This document shows positions 9,897 to 20,957 of a DNA stretch of 64,000 bases, one piece after another. Numbering within the stretch: the stretch's first letter is position 1; every line of letters starts with the position of its first letter. Source of the stretch: Mallotus nudiflorus (lineage: Eukaryota; Streptophyta; Magnoliopsida; Malpighiales; Euphorbiaceae). Both the position numbers and the translations under genes were made by a program. The stretch is from positions 1,320,735-1,384,734 of the forward strand of contig CANTUR010000278.1 of assembly GCA_947683625.1 (NCBI GenBank). The letters run 5' to 3'. A model generated the notes under the pieces. The model saw only the letters and a list, made by a program, of their open reading frames with translations. It was not told the origin of the DNA and did no database searches.

Positions 9897-11579
9897 TTTT
9901 TTTATAATTTTCTTCTATTTTTTTTTACTTCCAGTTAATTAACATATTATTTATGTAATAAATTTGAAATACTATTATACATAAATAAACAACACAACTA
10001 AAGCATATGCAAAATAAAAAATTTATTTATAAATAATTATATTACATTAATTCAAGTAACCAATTACAAGCTACTCAAAAAGACAATTGTAATTTATAAT
10101 GCTAACCTTTTTTAGTTCTTTCATGTTCCTAACTTAGAAGTACAACTATAACTGTGTCTAAACATAATAAACAAGAACATGATGGAAGGTTTTTTTAAGA
10201 CAACTCAAGGTAAAATGGTGCAATCAGTCTACAAGGACTGCACCACGTCGCACTGAAGTTTGCCAAGATCTGTTAAATATCATTAGTCAGTGACAGAAAA
10301 TAACTAAATCATAAAACAACACTTAAAAAACAGACCATATAAACTGCTAATGTATAATAAAACGATTTGAACAAAGTTGCACAAAAGCCATAAACATAAT
10401 TAAATGGATAAGAAAAGCTAAGTAAAAAAAAATAATGAACTAAATTGCAAATAATGAACTAAAATAAACAAAGAAGGGACCTTAAATTGTAGCTACAACA
10501 CTAAATTATAGCAATAATGAAATAGTATATGATAAAGGCCATTCAAGTAATGCAAATATTGAATTTGAATCATAATGCATCAAACATCCCAAAACTATAT
10601 AAAAAAAAAGAATTCAATTGATAGAGAGACCCATCAAAATTAACATGCACACTAGCTTAAAAGAGAAAGAACTGCTATGTCTACCACAAGGCAATAGCAA
10701 AATATTTAATTTTATCCACTAAATGTCTTAACACCTTTAATGCTCAAAGGAATAAAAGATAGCAATAATAACTTATTAAAATCAAAACAAACAAAGGGAG
10801 TTAAGAAAAATTTACATATTAAAATCATGAATAAAAGTTGAATTGGAAAAGCTCTACATGTTCATCATATACATAACACCAAGGAGATAATTTTTAAAGT
10901 GAGGGATAAAAATATAATAGCCAGCGACTTAAACATAGATTCTACAACCCGAGTTTCAAATAATTCTACACCTGAAATTGGATTAGTATAAGTTTAATTG
11001 TAGATAATAATGGATTTTGAAATATATCAACAAAAACTACAAAACATATCTAGTTTATATTGCAATTCCAAATAGACAACTACAACCTACAAATTTACAT
11101 GTGCAAATATGCCCTTCAAGTTAAGTTTATATAAGTAAAACCTATAAGAGGCTCTAAAGTAAAAGCTAAACTAAAGCTAAGGGAGCATTTAAACCATGAT
11201 CTATCAGGTGCATCTTTCTTTTCTTCTATGAAACCTTTTCTTGTGTTACACTAAGTTGATAAATCTTAATTGGAAAGGTTTTATTTTCCTTTAAAAATTG
11301 ATTTATAACTATAAGGTCATCATAATAGAAGCTCAAATTCAAATTCAAATTATCTAAAAGAGTTAGAAATAATCTTGCAGAGAAAAAAATAATGCTAAAT
11401 CTATAGAAAAAAAGTGAATAAAAAAATGATTATATAATAATGAGAGTCCTAAGCTATGGTCTTAATATTTAGTACTTTACTTTGTTCTAAATTTGATGGA
11501 TATTTTTTCTTCTTACCATCTTTACAAGATGATATATAACATAAATTGCAACAAGCGACCACCTTTTTTTAATAATAAG
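9897..11579. other. CACTA interior, left part: no recognisable gene
   Basis: AT-rich sequence. A short minus-strand stretch near 10220-10280 looks exon-like (it follows a pyrimidine-rich ...AACAG acceptor) but is too short to name. Confidence 0.4.
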
Positions 11580-11982
11580 TGATAACTTATTTTTTGGAAC
11601 TCTTGAGCTGAACCCTGTAAGTAATTAACAAAAGGCAAGGTAAAAGGTGGGGAGGATCCCTATAAATCCTCCAATGCCTAATTTAGAGGATATAAAGGGA
11701 GTTTAGAGAGAGAAGGAGAATAATAAGAATATGAGAGAATAAAATGAATGAGAATGAGGGATATGAGATCCTATTTATAGTGATAGTGATACTTAAACCT
11801 GAAAGGAGTAGGATTCCTCTTTAGATAGGAATCCTAAACCAATTAAGTGAATGTTCCTTCTTATTTTGGGAGTCTTCTGCATAAGGAAACTTCCCTGAAT
11901 GTCTCGGTTGCCTTCCCTTTCTGAGTAACCTGCATAGGAAATACATACCTTAATTAAATAGGAATATATATGTGGGTTATCA
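11580..11982 (-). repeat. 3' LTR of the Tat element
   Basis: Pairs with 20547-20952. A minus-strand TATAAATAG box lies at 11771-11779. Flanked on the outside by ATAAG. Confidence 0.9.
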
Positions 11983-11984
11983 AG

Positions 11985-12000
11985 AGTCCCCCTTGCGAGT
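11985..12000 (-). promoter_or_regulatory. Polypurine tract of the Tat element
   Basis: The minus strand reads GCAAGGGGGACTCT just before the 3' LTR start TGATAACC. Confidence 0.7.
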
Positions 12001-12239
12001 GTGTTTGGATATTTATGTCCAATATATCCGGGTCTGAAAGGGATGACAATGTCACTCGTCCACTTAATCACACCCGATGTGTAAAGGTGAGCTGAGGTGG
12101 CCAGCCTCAGTCACGAGAAAAGATAAAGCTCGGTACCGAGTCTTGAAATCATTGTGTAAGGATGTCGTTGAAGTGACAGCTAGACGTTAAATGCACAAAA
12201 TCTACAAAAAATAATATGTAATGGATTAACTCGTCAATG

Positions 12240-12640
12240 TGGAGACAATATGACAAAACTAGTTATCAATAGAGTTTTGATGCTTGGTGCATTAAAAGCA
12301 CGACCCAAATGCTGATCCTTAGTACTATAGAAGCGAACTGAGGGTGCCAGCTTCAGCTACTGGTCTTAAATATGTGAGGCTTAGATGCTAGGTGCAAGGA
12401 CATGAGGCTTACATGCTCAAAACCTCAGTACTGTAGAAGCGACCTGTGGGTGCCAGCTTCAGTCACTAGACATATGTTCTTGGTGCATTAAAAGCGCGAC
12501 CCAAGTGCCATGTAGTCTTGATGCCTTGAAAGGGTGGCTCAGATGTGGAACCTCAGTACTATAGAAGCAAACTAAGGGAGCCAATTTCAGTTACTGGACT
12601 TAGATATTGGAGATTATGATGCTCGCTGTGAAGGGATAGC
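12240..12640. repeat. Imperfect tandem repeats in the Tat 3' untranslated region
   Basis: Three copies of 'agtact(a/g)tagaagc' followed by a 'gccagcttcag'-like block begin near 12319, 12425 and 12555. They alternate with 'ggtgcattaaaagc' followed by 'cgaccca' blocks near 12283 and 12483. Spacing is irregular (about 105-130 bp and 200 bp). Repeats between the last ORF and the 3' LTR are frequent in Tat elements and can seed satellites. Confidence 0.65.
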
Positions 12641-13022
12641 TATCAGCGGTGCACCCAGGATGTACGTTCGCTAGGTCATTTTAATGTCCCCCTTTTCTTT
12701 TTTTTTAAAATTTGAATTACTTAACTATCACATATGTTTGTGTGTCAAAAGATAAGACATTTCGACTGCCATAATAATGACAGCTCAATTAGTAGGTTTT
12801 CCCATTTCCCAGTTTACCCTGAATGATGTGGGAGAAATCAGAGTATTTATAAGTGTAGTTAATGGTCCTTTCTAGAGCCTTATGTTGCTCTATAAGTATC
12901 TTTATTCATTTAATGTGTTGCATTTTTGCTTCTTGCTATCTTGTTGATTTATCAATCTTTTTGGTTCCCCTTACTACTGTCATCAAGCTTTTTTTACAGC
13001 AACCACTGCGTTCTATATCCAG

Positions 13023-14933
13023 GTGATCTTTTTCTTCCTCTATACATTTCTTCTCATATTTTTTTGCTTATTAGATAAGTTCATGGCACCAAGAGAACAA
13101 GTTAGTTCTAATCTATTCGTTTCTAGAGTAAATAAGGATTTGTTAGGGTGGTATCGGAGGCATTTTAGCATACCCTATGTACTGTTGATAGGAAGTTTAG
13201 AGCCCATACTCCCATGCTAGGCCTTAATAGGTTAGTTATGTATTTTGACCAACTAGAAAGGGGTCTAAAGTTCCCTTTGGATCCCTTTATAAAATCATTT
13301 TTGAATGGGTATAATATAACACCTGGTCAACTTCATCCCAATAGTTATTGGTTGCTGATTAGGTTTATAGAGTTGATGCATGAGAAGGGTAGGGAGTCGG
13401 ACTTAGATGTCCTATGATATTTGTATAGCCTGACCAAGAAGAGAGGGGAGCTGATGTTCTCATTATCAGTCGTCCCCAACCATAGCCTTTTTGTGAAGCT
13501 TTCATATCTTCATAAGAAATGAAGGCACAAGTTTTTCATTATCGAGCACCATTCAGACTTCTTGGATGTTCGGTGAATATGGTTCGATGAGTGCCATAAG
13601 GTGAAACGGCCTTTAAAGTTGTCCGACTATGATACACAGATGGTCTTGGGACTTTATCTCAATGGCTTGGTCAATGCTCAGTTAGCTGAAGATGTTTCAA
13701 GAAGATACTTGTGGAGAATCTGCCCAGATCGCATCCAATCCATTAGTACATTTTGATTATTGAAAGGTATCTCTCTGACTTTTATTTTAATCTTTCATTT
13801 GTAGATGGCTAACTTTTTTGCATTTGCAGACGGAATCCGGCTTGTAAATGATGAGCTAGTGAGGCAATAAGAAGTTTAGATTCCTTCCCTCGCTCAAGCC
13901 TATAATGCTTGCGGTCTAAAAGGAAGCCGCCAACAATCCAAAGGGAAAAGTTATGGTCAAGTCTTCATAGATTGAAAGGGAAGGGCGACAAAAGAGGAAG
14001 CTGATAGATTGAGACTCTGATGCTGAGGAACTGGATAAGAAGATATTCATCTAGCGTCCAAGGCTGTCTGGGTGTTCGGATATGAGGGCGTGGATCTTGA
14101 ACAAAGTGAAACCTCCAAGTGTCTTGAACGCCCAAGTCAGAGACCAATATGCTGAGTCCTTGAGGTTGCTAGCTAATATGTAGCATTGGATAGATAAGGG
14201 TCACGAGGAGCTATTTAGCTCCCTGATCGGGCATTCATTAAAAGTAAGTTTTGAACGCTTTTTTAACTTTTTATGTTTCGGGCTTCAAGGTAATGACTTG
14301 AGTTTCCCCTTTTGTAGATGACACAAGCTTTATTGCTGGTGAAGGACCAATATTTCTTCTTAAAGAGCTAGTATAACTTAAAAGAGATGGAGGTCAAGAC
14401 TATAGAAATTGAATTTGAGAAAGAAGTTGAATAATGCAAAGGCGGCACTGGAGCTTTGATAGACCAAATATGCAGAGGCCAAGTCTAAATTAGAGATGAG
14501 TCAGAAGAAGGTGGCTGAGCTGGAGCACAATTAAGCTCAACTAACAAAGAAGATCGAGGAGCAGGACTCTCAGATTGTAGTTATGGAGAGAAAGCTCGGT
14601 GAGGTCGAGAAATCTTGGGAGAATGACAAGAGATCCTATTAAAACATAGTGGGAGGGTTTCTCAAGGCCTATAGGTTTGAATGTAAGAGGGTCCTATTTT
14701 CTTAGAATCCGAAGCTAGACTTTGCTAACTTTGACTAAATAATGCCGACTGACTTGGCTAGGATTGTTGCTAAAGAGGATTCCCAGAACAAGGCCTTTGC
14801 CCTCTGTGTGAGAAATATTTCTAAATCAATGGAAGGGTCATCTTCTGAGCCTCCAGCACCTGTCAGCGCTATCAATGCTGCTCCCCCTCCTATCTCTGAG
14901 TTTAATTTATTGGATGTACTTTTGGTAGACTAG
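13023..14933 (+). pseudogene. Antisense extra ORF (aORF) of the Tat element
   Basis: A plus-strand coding region lies opposite to gag-pol, between integrase and the 3' LTR. Residues encoded at 13214-13417 resemble the plant-transposon domain annotated as 'putative gypsy type transposon', with its pattern of a hydrophobic helix, a Pro-Leu-Asp-Pro-like turn and 'QLHPN' (residues 40-44 of that frame). Farther on, about 14330-14650, is a Glu/Lys/Leu coiled-coil region. The end (14742-14933) is a Pro/Ser/Ala-rich tail closing in TAG. At least six stops or shifts break it. Antisense ORFs of this kind are known for Tat/Retand elements; their role is unknown. It is not a host gene: position and style fit the element. 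Confidence 0.65.
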
Positions 14934-15399
14934 AGATTTTTTTTTGTAATATGATTTTTCTACAATGAATGAAAATGCTTTATTGAATGTTGTTTCAAAT
15001 ATATCTATTGGTAATATTTTCAAAGGTAGTCTGAGTTTCAATATCATTGTAGTTTCTTGCTATGTCTATCTTTTATTTTGTATGCCCTTTTAGATGTTCA
15101 CTCTGTAACCTGATAGGGGCCTTCCCAATTGGGTCTAAGTTTGTCTATGCCAGAGTTGCCTTTGCCAACATCCACCCTTCTGAGTACCTAGTCTCCAACC
15201 TTATACTGTCTTGGATGGATACGTCGAAAGTGATATTGTGCTACCTTCCACCTATGTGCTTCTACTACAATGGACACCCACTCCCTTTTTTCTTCCAATA
15301 GATCCAAGCATGTTTGGGTATTAATGTTGTTGATGTCCTGGTCTAATTCTTTACTGACCCTATAACTTAGGGATTTGATTTCTACTAGTATTATTACGT

Positions 15400-16290
15400 T
15401 TATATCGTAGGTTAGTTTGAATAGAATTTCCTCCTTGGATGATCTGGGAGTGGTCCTATAAGCCTAGATAACATTATTTAGCTCTTTGACCCATTTTCCC
15501 TTCTTTTCATCGAGCCTTTTCTTCAATCCTTGCATGATAATTTGATTGGTGACTTCCATTTGTCCGTTTATCTGCGGGTGGGCTACTGAGGTAAAATGAA
15601 GCTTTATTCCAAGGTTAGAGTGGAATCTTCTGAACTTCTTATTATTGAATTGTTTCTCGTTGTTCATGATTAAGGTGTGTGGTAATCTGAACCTGTAAAT
15701 GATTTCTCTCTAGAAGAAGTATTGGATCCAGGCTTCTGTGAAAATCGGTACACTCTACCCACTTAGTGAAATGGTCTATGGCCATAATCAAGAACTTCTT
15801 TTATGATGTGAAGGTCAGGAAGGGACCTAGGATGTCTATACACTGCAAAGGGCCAAGGGCTGCCGATCAGATGTTGACAGTTAAAGGGCTTATGGTTAAG
15901 ACGGGAAAACTGTGGCACTTATGGCATTTCTGAGTTAACTTTTGAGCATCTCTGGACATAGTGGGCCAGTAGTATCCTTGTAGTAGTGTATTCCTAGTTA
16001 ACGCGTAATGTGACTCATGTGCTTCACAAATGCCTTCGTGGATTTCCTTGAGTATGCAGTTTCCTTCCTTTGGGGATACACATTTAGACCATGGGTGTAA
16101 GAGGGATCTTCTATAGAGTTCTCTGTGAAGTATAGAGTAGTGGGCTGCCTTCATCTTTAGCTTCCTAGCTTTTAATTTATCTTCTAAGATTGTCCTATTT
16201 GTGAGATATTGGATGATCAGTTTTATCCACTTTGGGCTTTTATCGTATCTCCAAGATATTTGGATCATCAGTACTAGGTTTTTTCAGTGC
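15400..16290 (-). pseudogene. Integrase of the Tat element
   Basis: The zinc-binding HHCC region is clear in 15867-16268: two His within 'HEGICEAHESH' and C-x2-C near 15910, followed by the usual Y-Y-W-P-T-M segment. The catalytic core continues at 15464-15667 with the conserved hydrophobic run, an H-P-Q-x-N-G-Q motif and the downstream E-V-T-N. The D expected before the N-G-x-Q-F-like motif reads as N in this copy, so the core is probably dead even apart from its frameshifts. The C-terminus fades near 15400. Confidence 0.75.
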
Positions 16291-16479
16291 TTCAGTGAGC
16301 TCCATATCTTTGAATGCCTAATTGTCTTCTACTGCTGACTTAGCTAAGAGATCGGCTTTTGATTTTTCATTTTAAGGTATCTGTATTATTTCCCACTGTC
16401 TCCTGTTTTACTTAATGTTCTTTAGGAGTTGCATGACTTTCCTAACATATCTAGCAATGTTTGGATCCTTAATCTAGAA

Positions 16480-16960
16480 TGTCCCTTGGAATTAGTTTAC
16501 TATTAATTAAGAGTTCGAGTGTATCTTAAGATGCTCGGCTTTGACTTCGACATCTAACTTTAATCCTATGATGAGCACCTCATAATCTGTAGTGTTGTTA
16601 CTGGCATTATACTTTTTCCAAACTGTATATCTGATAAGAACTTTATAAGGCCCTTTGAGGATGATTTTGATGTCGGATCCTTGAATGGAGGATGCTTGGT
16701 CCATATAGAGCTTCCACTCTGGTGTACTGGTGATGGTGAGATCTTTTGGTGCCATCTCTTGAACAAAATCTACTAATGCTTGAGCTTTCACCAATTGATG
16801 GGATTCACAGTTGATGTCAAATTCTCTAAGTAATACCAACCGTTGAACCAATATGCCCAAAGTCTTAGGTCTTTGCAATATTTTTCACAAGAGGAAGCTG
16901 GTTCTTTTAACAATGGGATGAGCCTGGAAGTAGTGCCTGAGCTTTCGAGATGCATGAACG
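16480..16960 (-). pseudogene. RNase H of the Tat element
   Basis: The minus-strand frame 16507-16878 shows the gypsy RNase H start 'W-K-L-Y-M-D' with the first Asp, a glycine-poor version of the following turn, and later 'T-D-Y-E-V-L-I-I-G-L' containing the catalytic Glu. It removes RNA from the RNA-DNA hybrid in an active element. It lies just downstream of RT in the same order as other gypsy elements. Confidence 0.7.
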
Positions 16961-17049
16961 ACGACCATGGCCAGTTTATCCAGTGTTGGGTATCGAATCT
17001 TTGATCCTTGGAGTATTTTACTAACATAATACACAGGGCTTTACTGGCC

Positions 17050-18060
17050 CTCTTCCTCCCTTATTAATATCGAGGCTATGCATTCTGGGCCCACCAAAAG
17101 GTATAAGTACAATATTTCCTCTAGGATCGGCTTGTTGAGTAAAGGTGAGGAGGATATGAATTTTTTAATATCTTCAAAAACTATTTGGCAATCTTTCATC
17201 CAAACCAATTTTTTGGAATTTTTTAAAGTTTAAAATAGTGGTAAGCATCGCTTGGCGGAGCAAGAGATGAAACGCCCTAAAGCCGTGATTATGCCATTTA
17301 GCTTTTATAGTTCATGGATGGTTTTTGGAGCTTTTATGTTAAGAATGGCTTCCATCTTTTTTGAGTTGGCCTCAATACCTCTATGGGATATCATGAACCC
17401 TAGGAATTTTCCTACCTTGACTCCGAAGATGCACGTTTCCTTATTCATCTTGATCTTGGACTCATTAAGTAATTAAAGGACCTTATCCAGGTCCGCGGGG
17501 TGTTGATCTGCATGCTTGCTTTTGATAATAATGTCATCCATGTATACTTCCATATTTCTTCCAATCTAATCTTGGAGTACGTGGTTCATCATCCTCTGAT
17601 ATATGGCTCTAGCATTCTTTAACCTAAAGGGCATTACCTTGTAGTAGTAAAGACCTTCATAGGTGATGAAGGATATTTTCTCTTGGTCTTCTTCCTTCAT
17701 TGGTATCTGGTGATGTCCTTATGTTGTGTCTATAAAATTGTATAGACCATGGTTGGTAATGGAGTCTACTAGCTGGTCAATTATTGGCATGGGGTAACTA
17801 TCCTTGGGACATGCCCGGTTGAGGTCAATATAGTCCATGCACATCCTATACTTGTCGTTTGATCTTTTCTAGCACCACGTTGGCTACCCATTCTGGGTGG
17901 GTAACTTCTTTGATGAATTCAGCATCTAACAACTTCTTTGTTTCCTCGAAAATTATCTTCTGCCTCTCATATGCAAAAGTTTATTTCTTTTGGATCACTG
18001 GCTTCGCCCCTGGTCTGATGTTCAAGCTATGTAAGGCAATCTAAGGATCTACTCTAGTTA
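17050..18060 (-). pseudogene. Reverse transcriptase of the Tat element
   Basis: Read on the minus strand, the region opens with an R-P-G-A-K-P-V-like segment, a basic patch and the P-E-W-V-A-N-V-V-L strand (about 17870-18030). The catalytic Y-M-D-D box is encoded at 17533-17544. The thumb/connection region continues to about 17050. Many stops and shifts interrupt it, for example around 17470 and 17740. It would copy element RNA to cDNA if intact. The YMDD box itself is undamaged. Confidence 0.8.
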
Positions 18061-18299
18061 TCTCTGACGCATAAGAGGCAAAAGCTCCTGAGTGCTTGGC
18101 GAGGACTTCATTTATTCCTTGCTTGGTTTTAGAGTTAATTTCATTATTGATCTTTACTATCTTGCCATCGACAAGTTGTAATGTTTGAGTGTCATCAACT
18201 GGTTCAGGTTCAGCTCATTGCTTCTCTATCTCCCAAGTCTTTAGGGGGAATGCTTACGTCTAAGGTTTGATTGCCATCTGGTAGCATTGCCTGTTCGTG

Positions 18300-18960
18300 T
18301 GCTGATCTTCACAGATTGTAAGAGTTTGGCCCTCCATTGGAATTTTCATGGTCAAGTGTTAGATACTTGTGACTGCATTAGTTTTATAAAGTGTTGGTTA
18401 TCCTATTATGTTATTATATGCCAATGGGATATCCATTATATTGAATAGGGCTTTAATGGCTTTTATTTCTTCAATGTCCCGATTTTTGAATTCCAGACTT
18501 AGCTCTATAATTCATATCAGCTGTATGGTTCCTCCGCAGAAGCTTGTAATGTGATTTTGGATAGCTTTTAGGTTAGTGATGGAACCCCCTATTGCTTTGT
18601 AAGCATTCTAAGATAGTGTGTTGATGGCACTCCCATTGTCGACCAGTAACCTCTTTACCAAATAATTGTTAATGTATACGCTTAGCACAAGGGCATCATT
18701 ATTTGGGTGCCGAACATGTTCCCTATCCTCAGCTTCAAACATGATGACCTCTCTCTTCTTATGGGCTAGTCCTTCTCCCCAGCTTCTTTTAGGTAAAGAA
18801 GAGCAAAGACAGTGCGTTGATGGTCTTTCTCCTATGATAGTCGAATTAACATTAACAATTATCTAGTCCTTCTCGCATGATAGTTTTTTCTCAGCATTTT
18901 CTTCTCCAACTATCATATTAATGACCCCAGCTGGTTCAGTCCAAGCCTTTTTTGGTTCGA
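18300..18960 (-). pseudogene. Aspartic protease region of the Tat element
   Basis: On the minus strand a strand 'V-K-R-L-L-V-D-N-G-S-A' appears near 18630-18660. This is the protease active-site loop with N in place of the usual T/G at the second position. A long acidic linker joins it to RT. Stops are scattered. Assignment rests on this motif and its position between gag and RT. Confidence 0.6.
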
Positions 18961-19009
18961 GTTTGTCTCATCCTTGTACATTCGGATTCCTGGTCCCTCT
19001 AGATGTGTT

Positions 19010-20150
19010 AGTGAAATTGCCGAGTCTAACATTTTACACTAGTCTTTCTATGGCATTTTTTAATTTTTGATAGGCCTCAGTGTCGTGCCTATAATCTTGG
19101 TGACACTGGCAATATTGTCCTTTATCTTGTGTGGCTCTCCAATTTGGGCTTATTCTTCTGGCTGGGGTAATTCCCGCCTTATTATATCTGACCTACATAA
19201 GGATCCTGGATCTAGAGGTATTTAAAAGTGTTTATCTATCAGCTTCCTTTTCAAATTTTTCCACTGGGTTTTTGAAATTTGTTCATGGGAAGCTTACTCT
19301 TCTAGGCCCTGACCTCTCTTCTCTGGTTGGTTCTTTTTCCTCCTCCCTTCTCATCCTTCTGTTTTCATCCATTTTTATCATTTTGACCTTCATGGCCATC
19401 ACCTCTGCGAAAGTGTCAGGTTTTGTCATTATCTTGTCTTTGAGTTTTTCGAGTCTTGTTCTATTCTTGAGGGCTTTGATAGCAAGTTCATCTACAATAT
19501 TTTTTTATTTATATAGCCACTTTATTGAACTGATCTAAGTAGCTTCGTAGTGATTCATCAACCTTTTGATGGCACATTCGGAGGTAATTGATTTTTTGGC
19601 TGGAGGAATGTTGGTGACGAACTTAGTTTGGAACTTCTCTGCCAGTTCTTCAAAAGAAGTGATGGAGTTCTCAGGAAGTCGGTGAAACCATTTTTTAGCA
19701 TTCTTTGTGACCATGCTTGGGAAAACTTTGTACATGATGCCTTCATTTACATTCTGGAGCAGCATTCTTGTTCTGAATGAGGATACATGCTTGACAAGAT
19801 CTCCAGTTTCGTTATATTGATCCAGTTATGGCATCCTGAACTTGGTTGGGATTTCTATCTAGATTATCCTATTTATGAAGGGTGTTCTACCTTCCATAAT
19901 ACATTCATCTTTCTTCCTCGGTCTTGTGTGGGCTTTGTGTATAACCTTTTTAACCTTTCAGGTTAATTTTGAATCATCGAGAGCCAGAATTGTGGAGCTA
20001 GATTCTTCTTCTAGAGTTTTACCATCCCCCTTGCTCCCTCTGGGAAATTCCAAAGGTGTGGTATTTTCTATATTAGTTAGTCCGGGGTTGCCACTTTAAA
20101 TCAAGGTGTTCAATTGTTGGTGCATTAGGCTAGGATGTTTTGTATCATTG
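19010..20150 (-). pseudogene. Gag of the Tat element
   Basis: The minus-strand frame 19535-19765 shows the retrotransposon gag core: a Trp in 'A-K-K-W-F', an L-P-x-x-S-I turn and an F-x-x-L-x-x-x-F helix. Upstream (about 19770-19890) is the usual 'pro-rich then D-P/L-Q' lead-in. Downstream near 19080-19110 is a C-x2-H-x4-H zinc-ribbon-like motif in which the last Cys is replaced by Tyr. Frameshifts break it into pieces. Confidence 0.75.
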
Positions 20151-20528
20151 CTTCTTTGTTTATTGGGGTGAGGTTGAGTTTTTGAGTTATGATGTTTAGG
20201 TTAGGCATAGTTATAGTTAGATTTGGAAAAGGTATAGAAGGTATAGGTCGGTGATGATGTTATAAGAGGGCATAATATGAAAAGTCGGTGCTGAGAGTCG
20301 GCATCCTTAGGTGTTTCCAAGAGGAACGTGTATATTACCATATAAAGGTTCAGCGTATGAGAAAGTAGCTAGAGGTACCACCATTGGGAGAGGTGCTGTT
20401 AGATTGATTGGAGGAATGGGGAGGAGAGGTTGGTGTGAGTGTTAGGAGTCAAGATTGGCAGTGGGCTGGAAGTTATAGCGTTAAATCTTAATTTGGCAGA
20501 TGCACGAATGGCTTTTTCCTAAGAGTTT

Positions 20529-20544
20529 CCCACAGATGGCGCCA
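20529..20544 (-). promoter_or_regulatory. Primer binding site of the Tat element
   Basis: The minus strand reads TGGCGCCATCTGTGGG two bases inside the 5' LTR, the TGGCGCC-type primer site seen in many plant gypsy elements. I do not assign the tRNA. Confidence 0.75.
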
Positions 20545-20546
20545 CT

Positions 20547-20952
20547 TGATGACTTATTTTCTAGAACTCTGGAGCTAGAACCTTGCAAGTGATTGACAAA
20601 GGGCAAAGTGAGAGGTGGGGAGGATCTTAATAAACCCTCCGATGCCTAAGTCAGAGTATATATAGCGAATTTAAAGAGAGAAGGAGAATAATAAGAATAT
20701 GAGAGAATAGAATGAGTGAGAATGAGGGATATGGGGTTCTATTTATAGTAATAGTAATACTAAAACTTGAAAGGAGTAGGATTCCTCTTTGGATAGGAAT
20801 CCTAGACCAATTAAGAGAATGTTCCTTCTTATTTTGGGAGTCTTTTGCATAAGGAAACTTCCTTGAATGTCTTTGGTTGCCTTCCCTTTTCGAGTAACCT
20901 GTATAGGAAATGCAGACCTTAATTAAACAGGAATATATATGTGGGGGTATCA
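20547..20952 (-). repeat. 5' LTR of the Tat element
   Basis: Starts TGATGACT and ends GTATCA in plus orientation. A minus-strand TATAAATAG box lies at 20739-20747, followed by a pyrimidine-rich leader. ATAAG follows at 20953-20957. Confidence 0.9.
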
Positions 20953-20957
20953 ATAAG

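Larger units (their letters stand above)
11580..20952 (-). mobile_element. Ty3/gypsy retrotransposon of the Tat (Retand-like) lineage, complete but decayed
   Basis: LTRs at 11580-11982 (403 bp) and 20547-20952 (406 bp) start TGAT and end ATCA. Perfect 5-bp duplications ATAAG flank them (11575-11579, 20953-20957). Reading on the minus strand: 5' LTR, primer site, gag, protease, RT, RNase H, integrase, a sense-silent region with an ORF on the opposite strand, tandem repeats, polypurine tract, 3' LTR. Order and domain style (RNase H and integrase flavour, antisense ORF before the 3' LTR) are those of Tat/Retand elements. All frames carry stops. The LTRs differ at roughly 17 of the first 95 positions by eye, mostly transitions, so it is old. 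Confidence 0.9.

Noticed and set aside
11793..12071. 92-codon minus-strand frame spanning the Tat LTR
   Set aside because: LTR sequence; the second LTR has a related frame (20651-20953), showing it is incidental.
13023..14933. Host gene on the plus strand
   Set aside because: Lies inside the Tat element between integrase and LTR and matches its known antisense ORF; not a host gene.
19131..19538. 135-codon hydrophobic plus-strand frame
   Set aside because: Antisense shadow of the Tat gag region on the minus strand.
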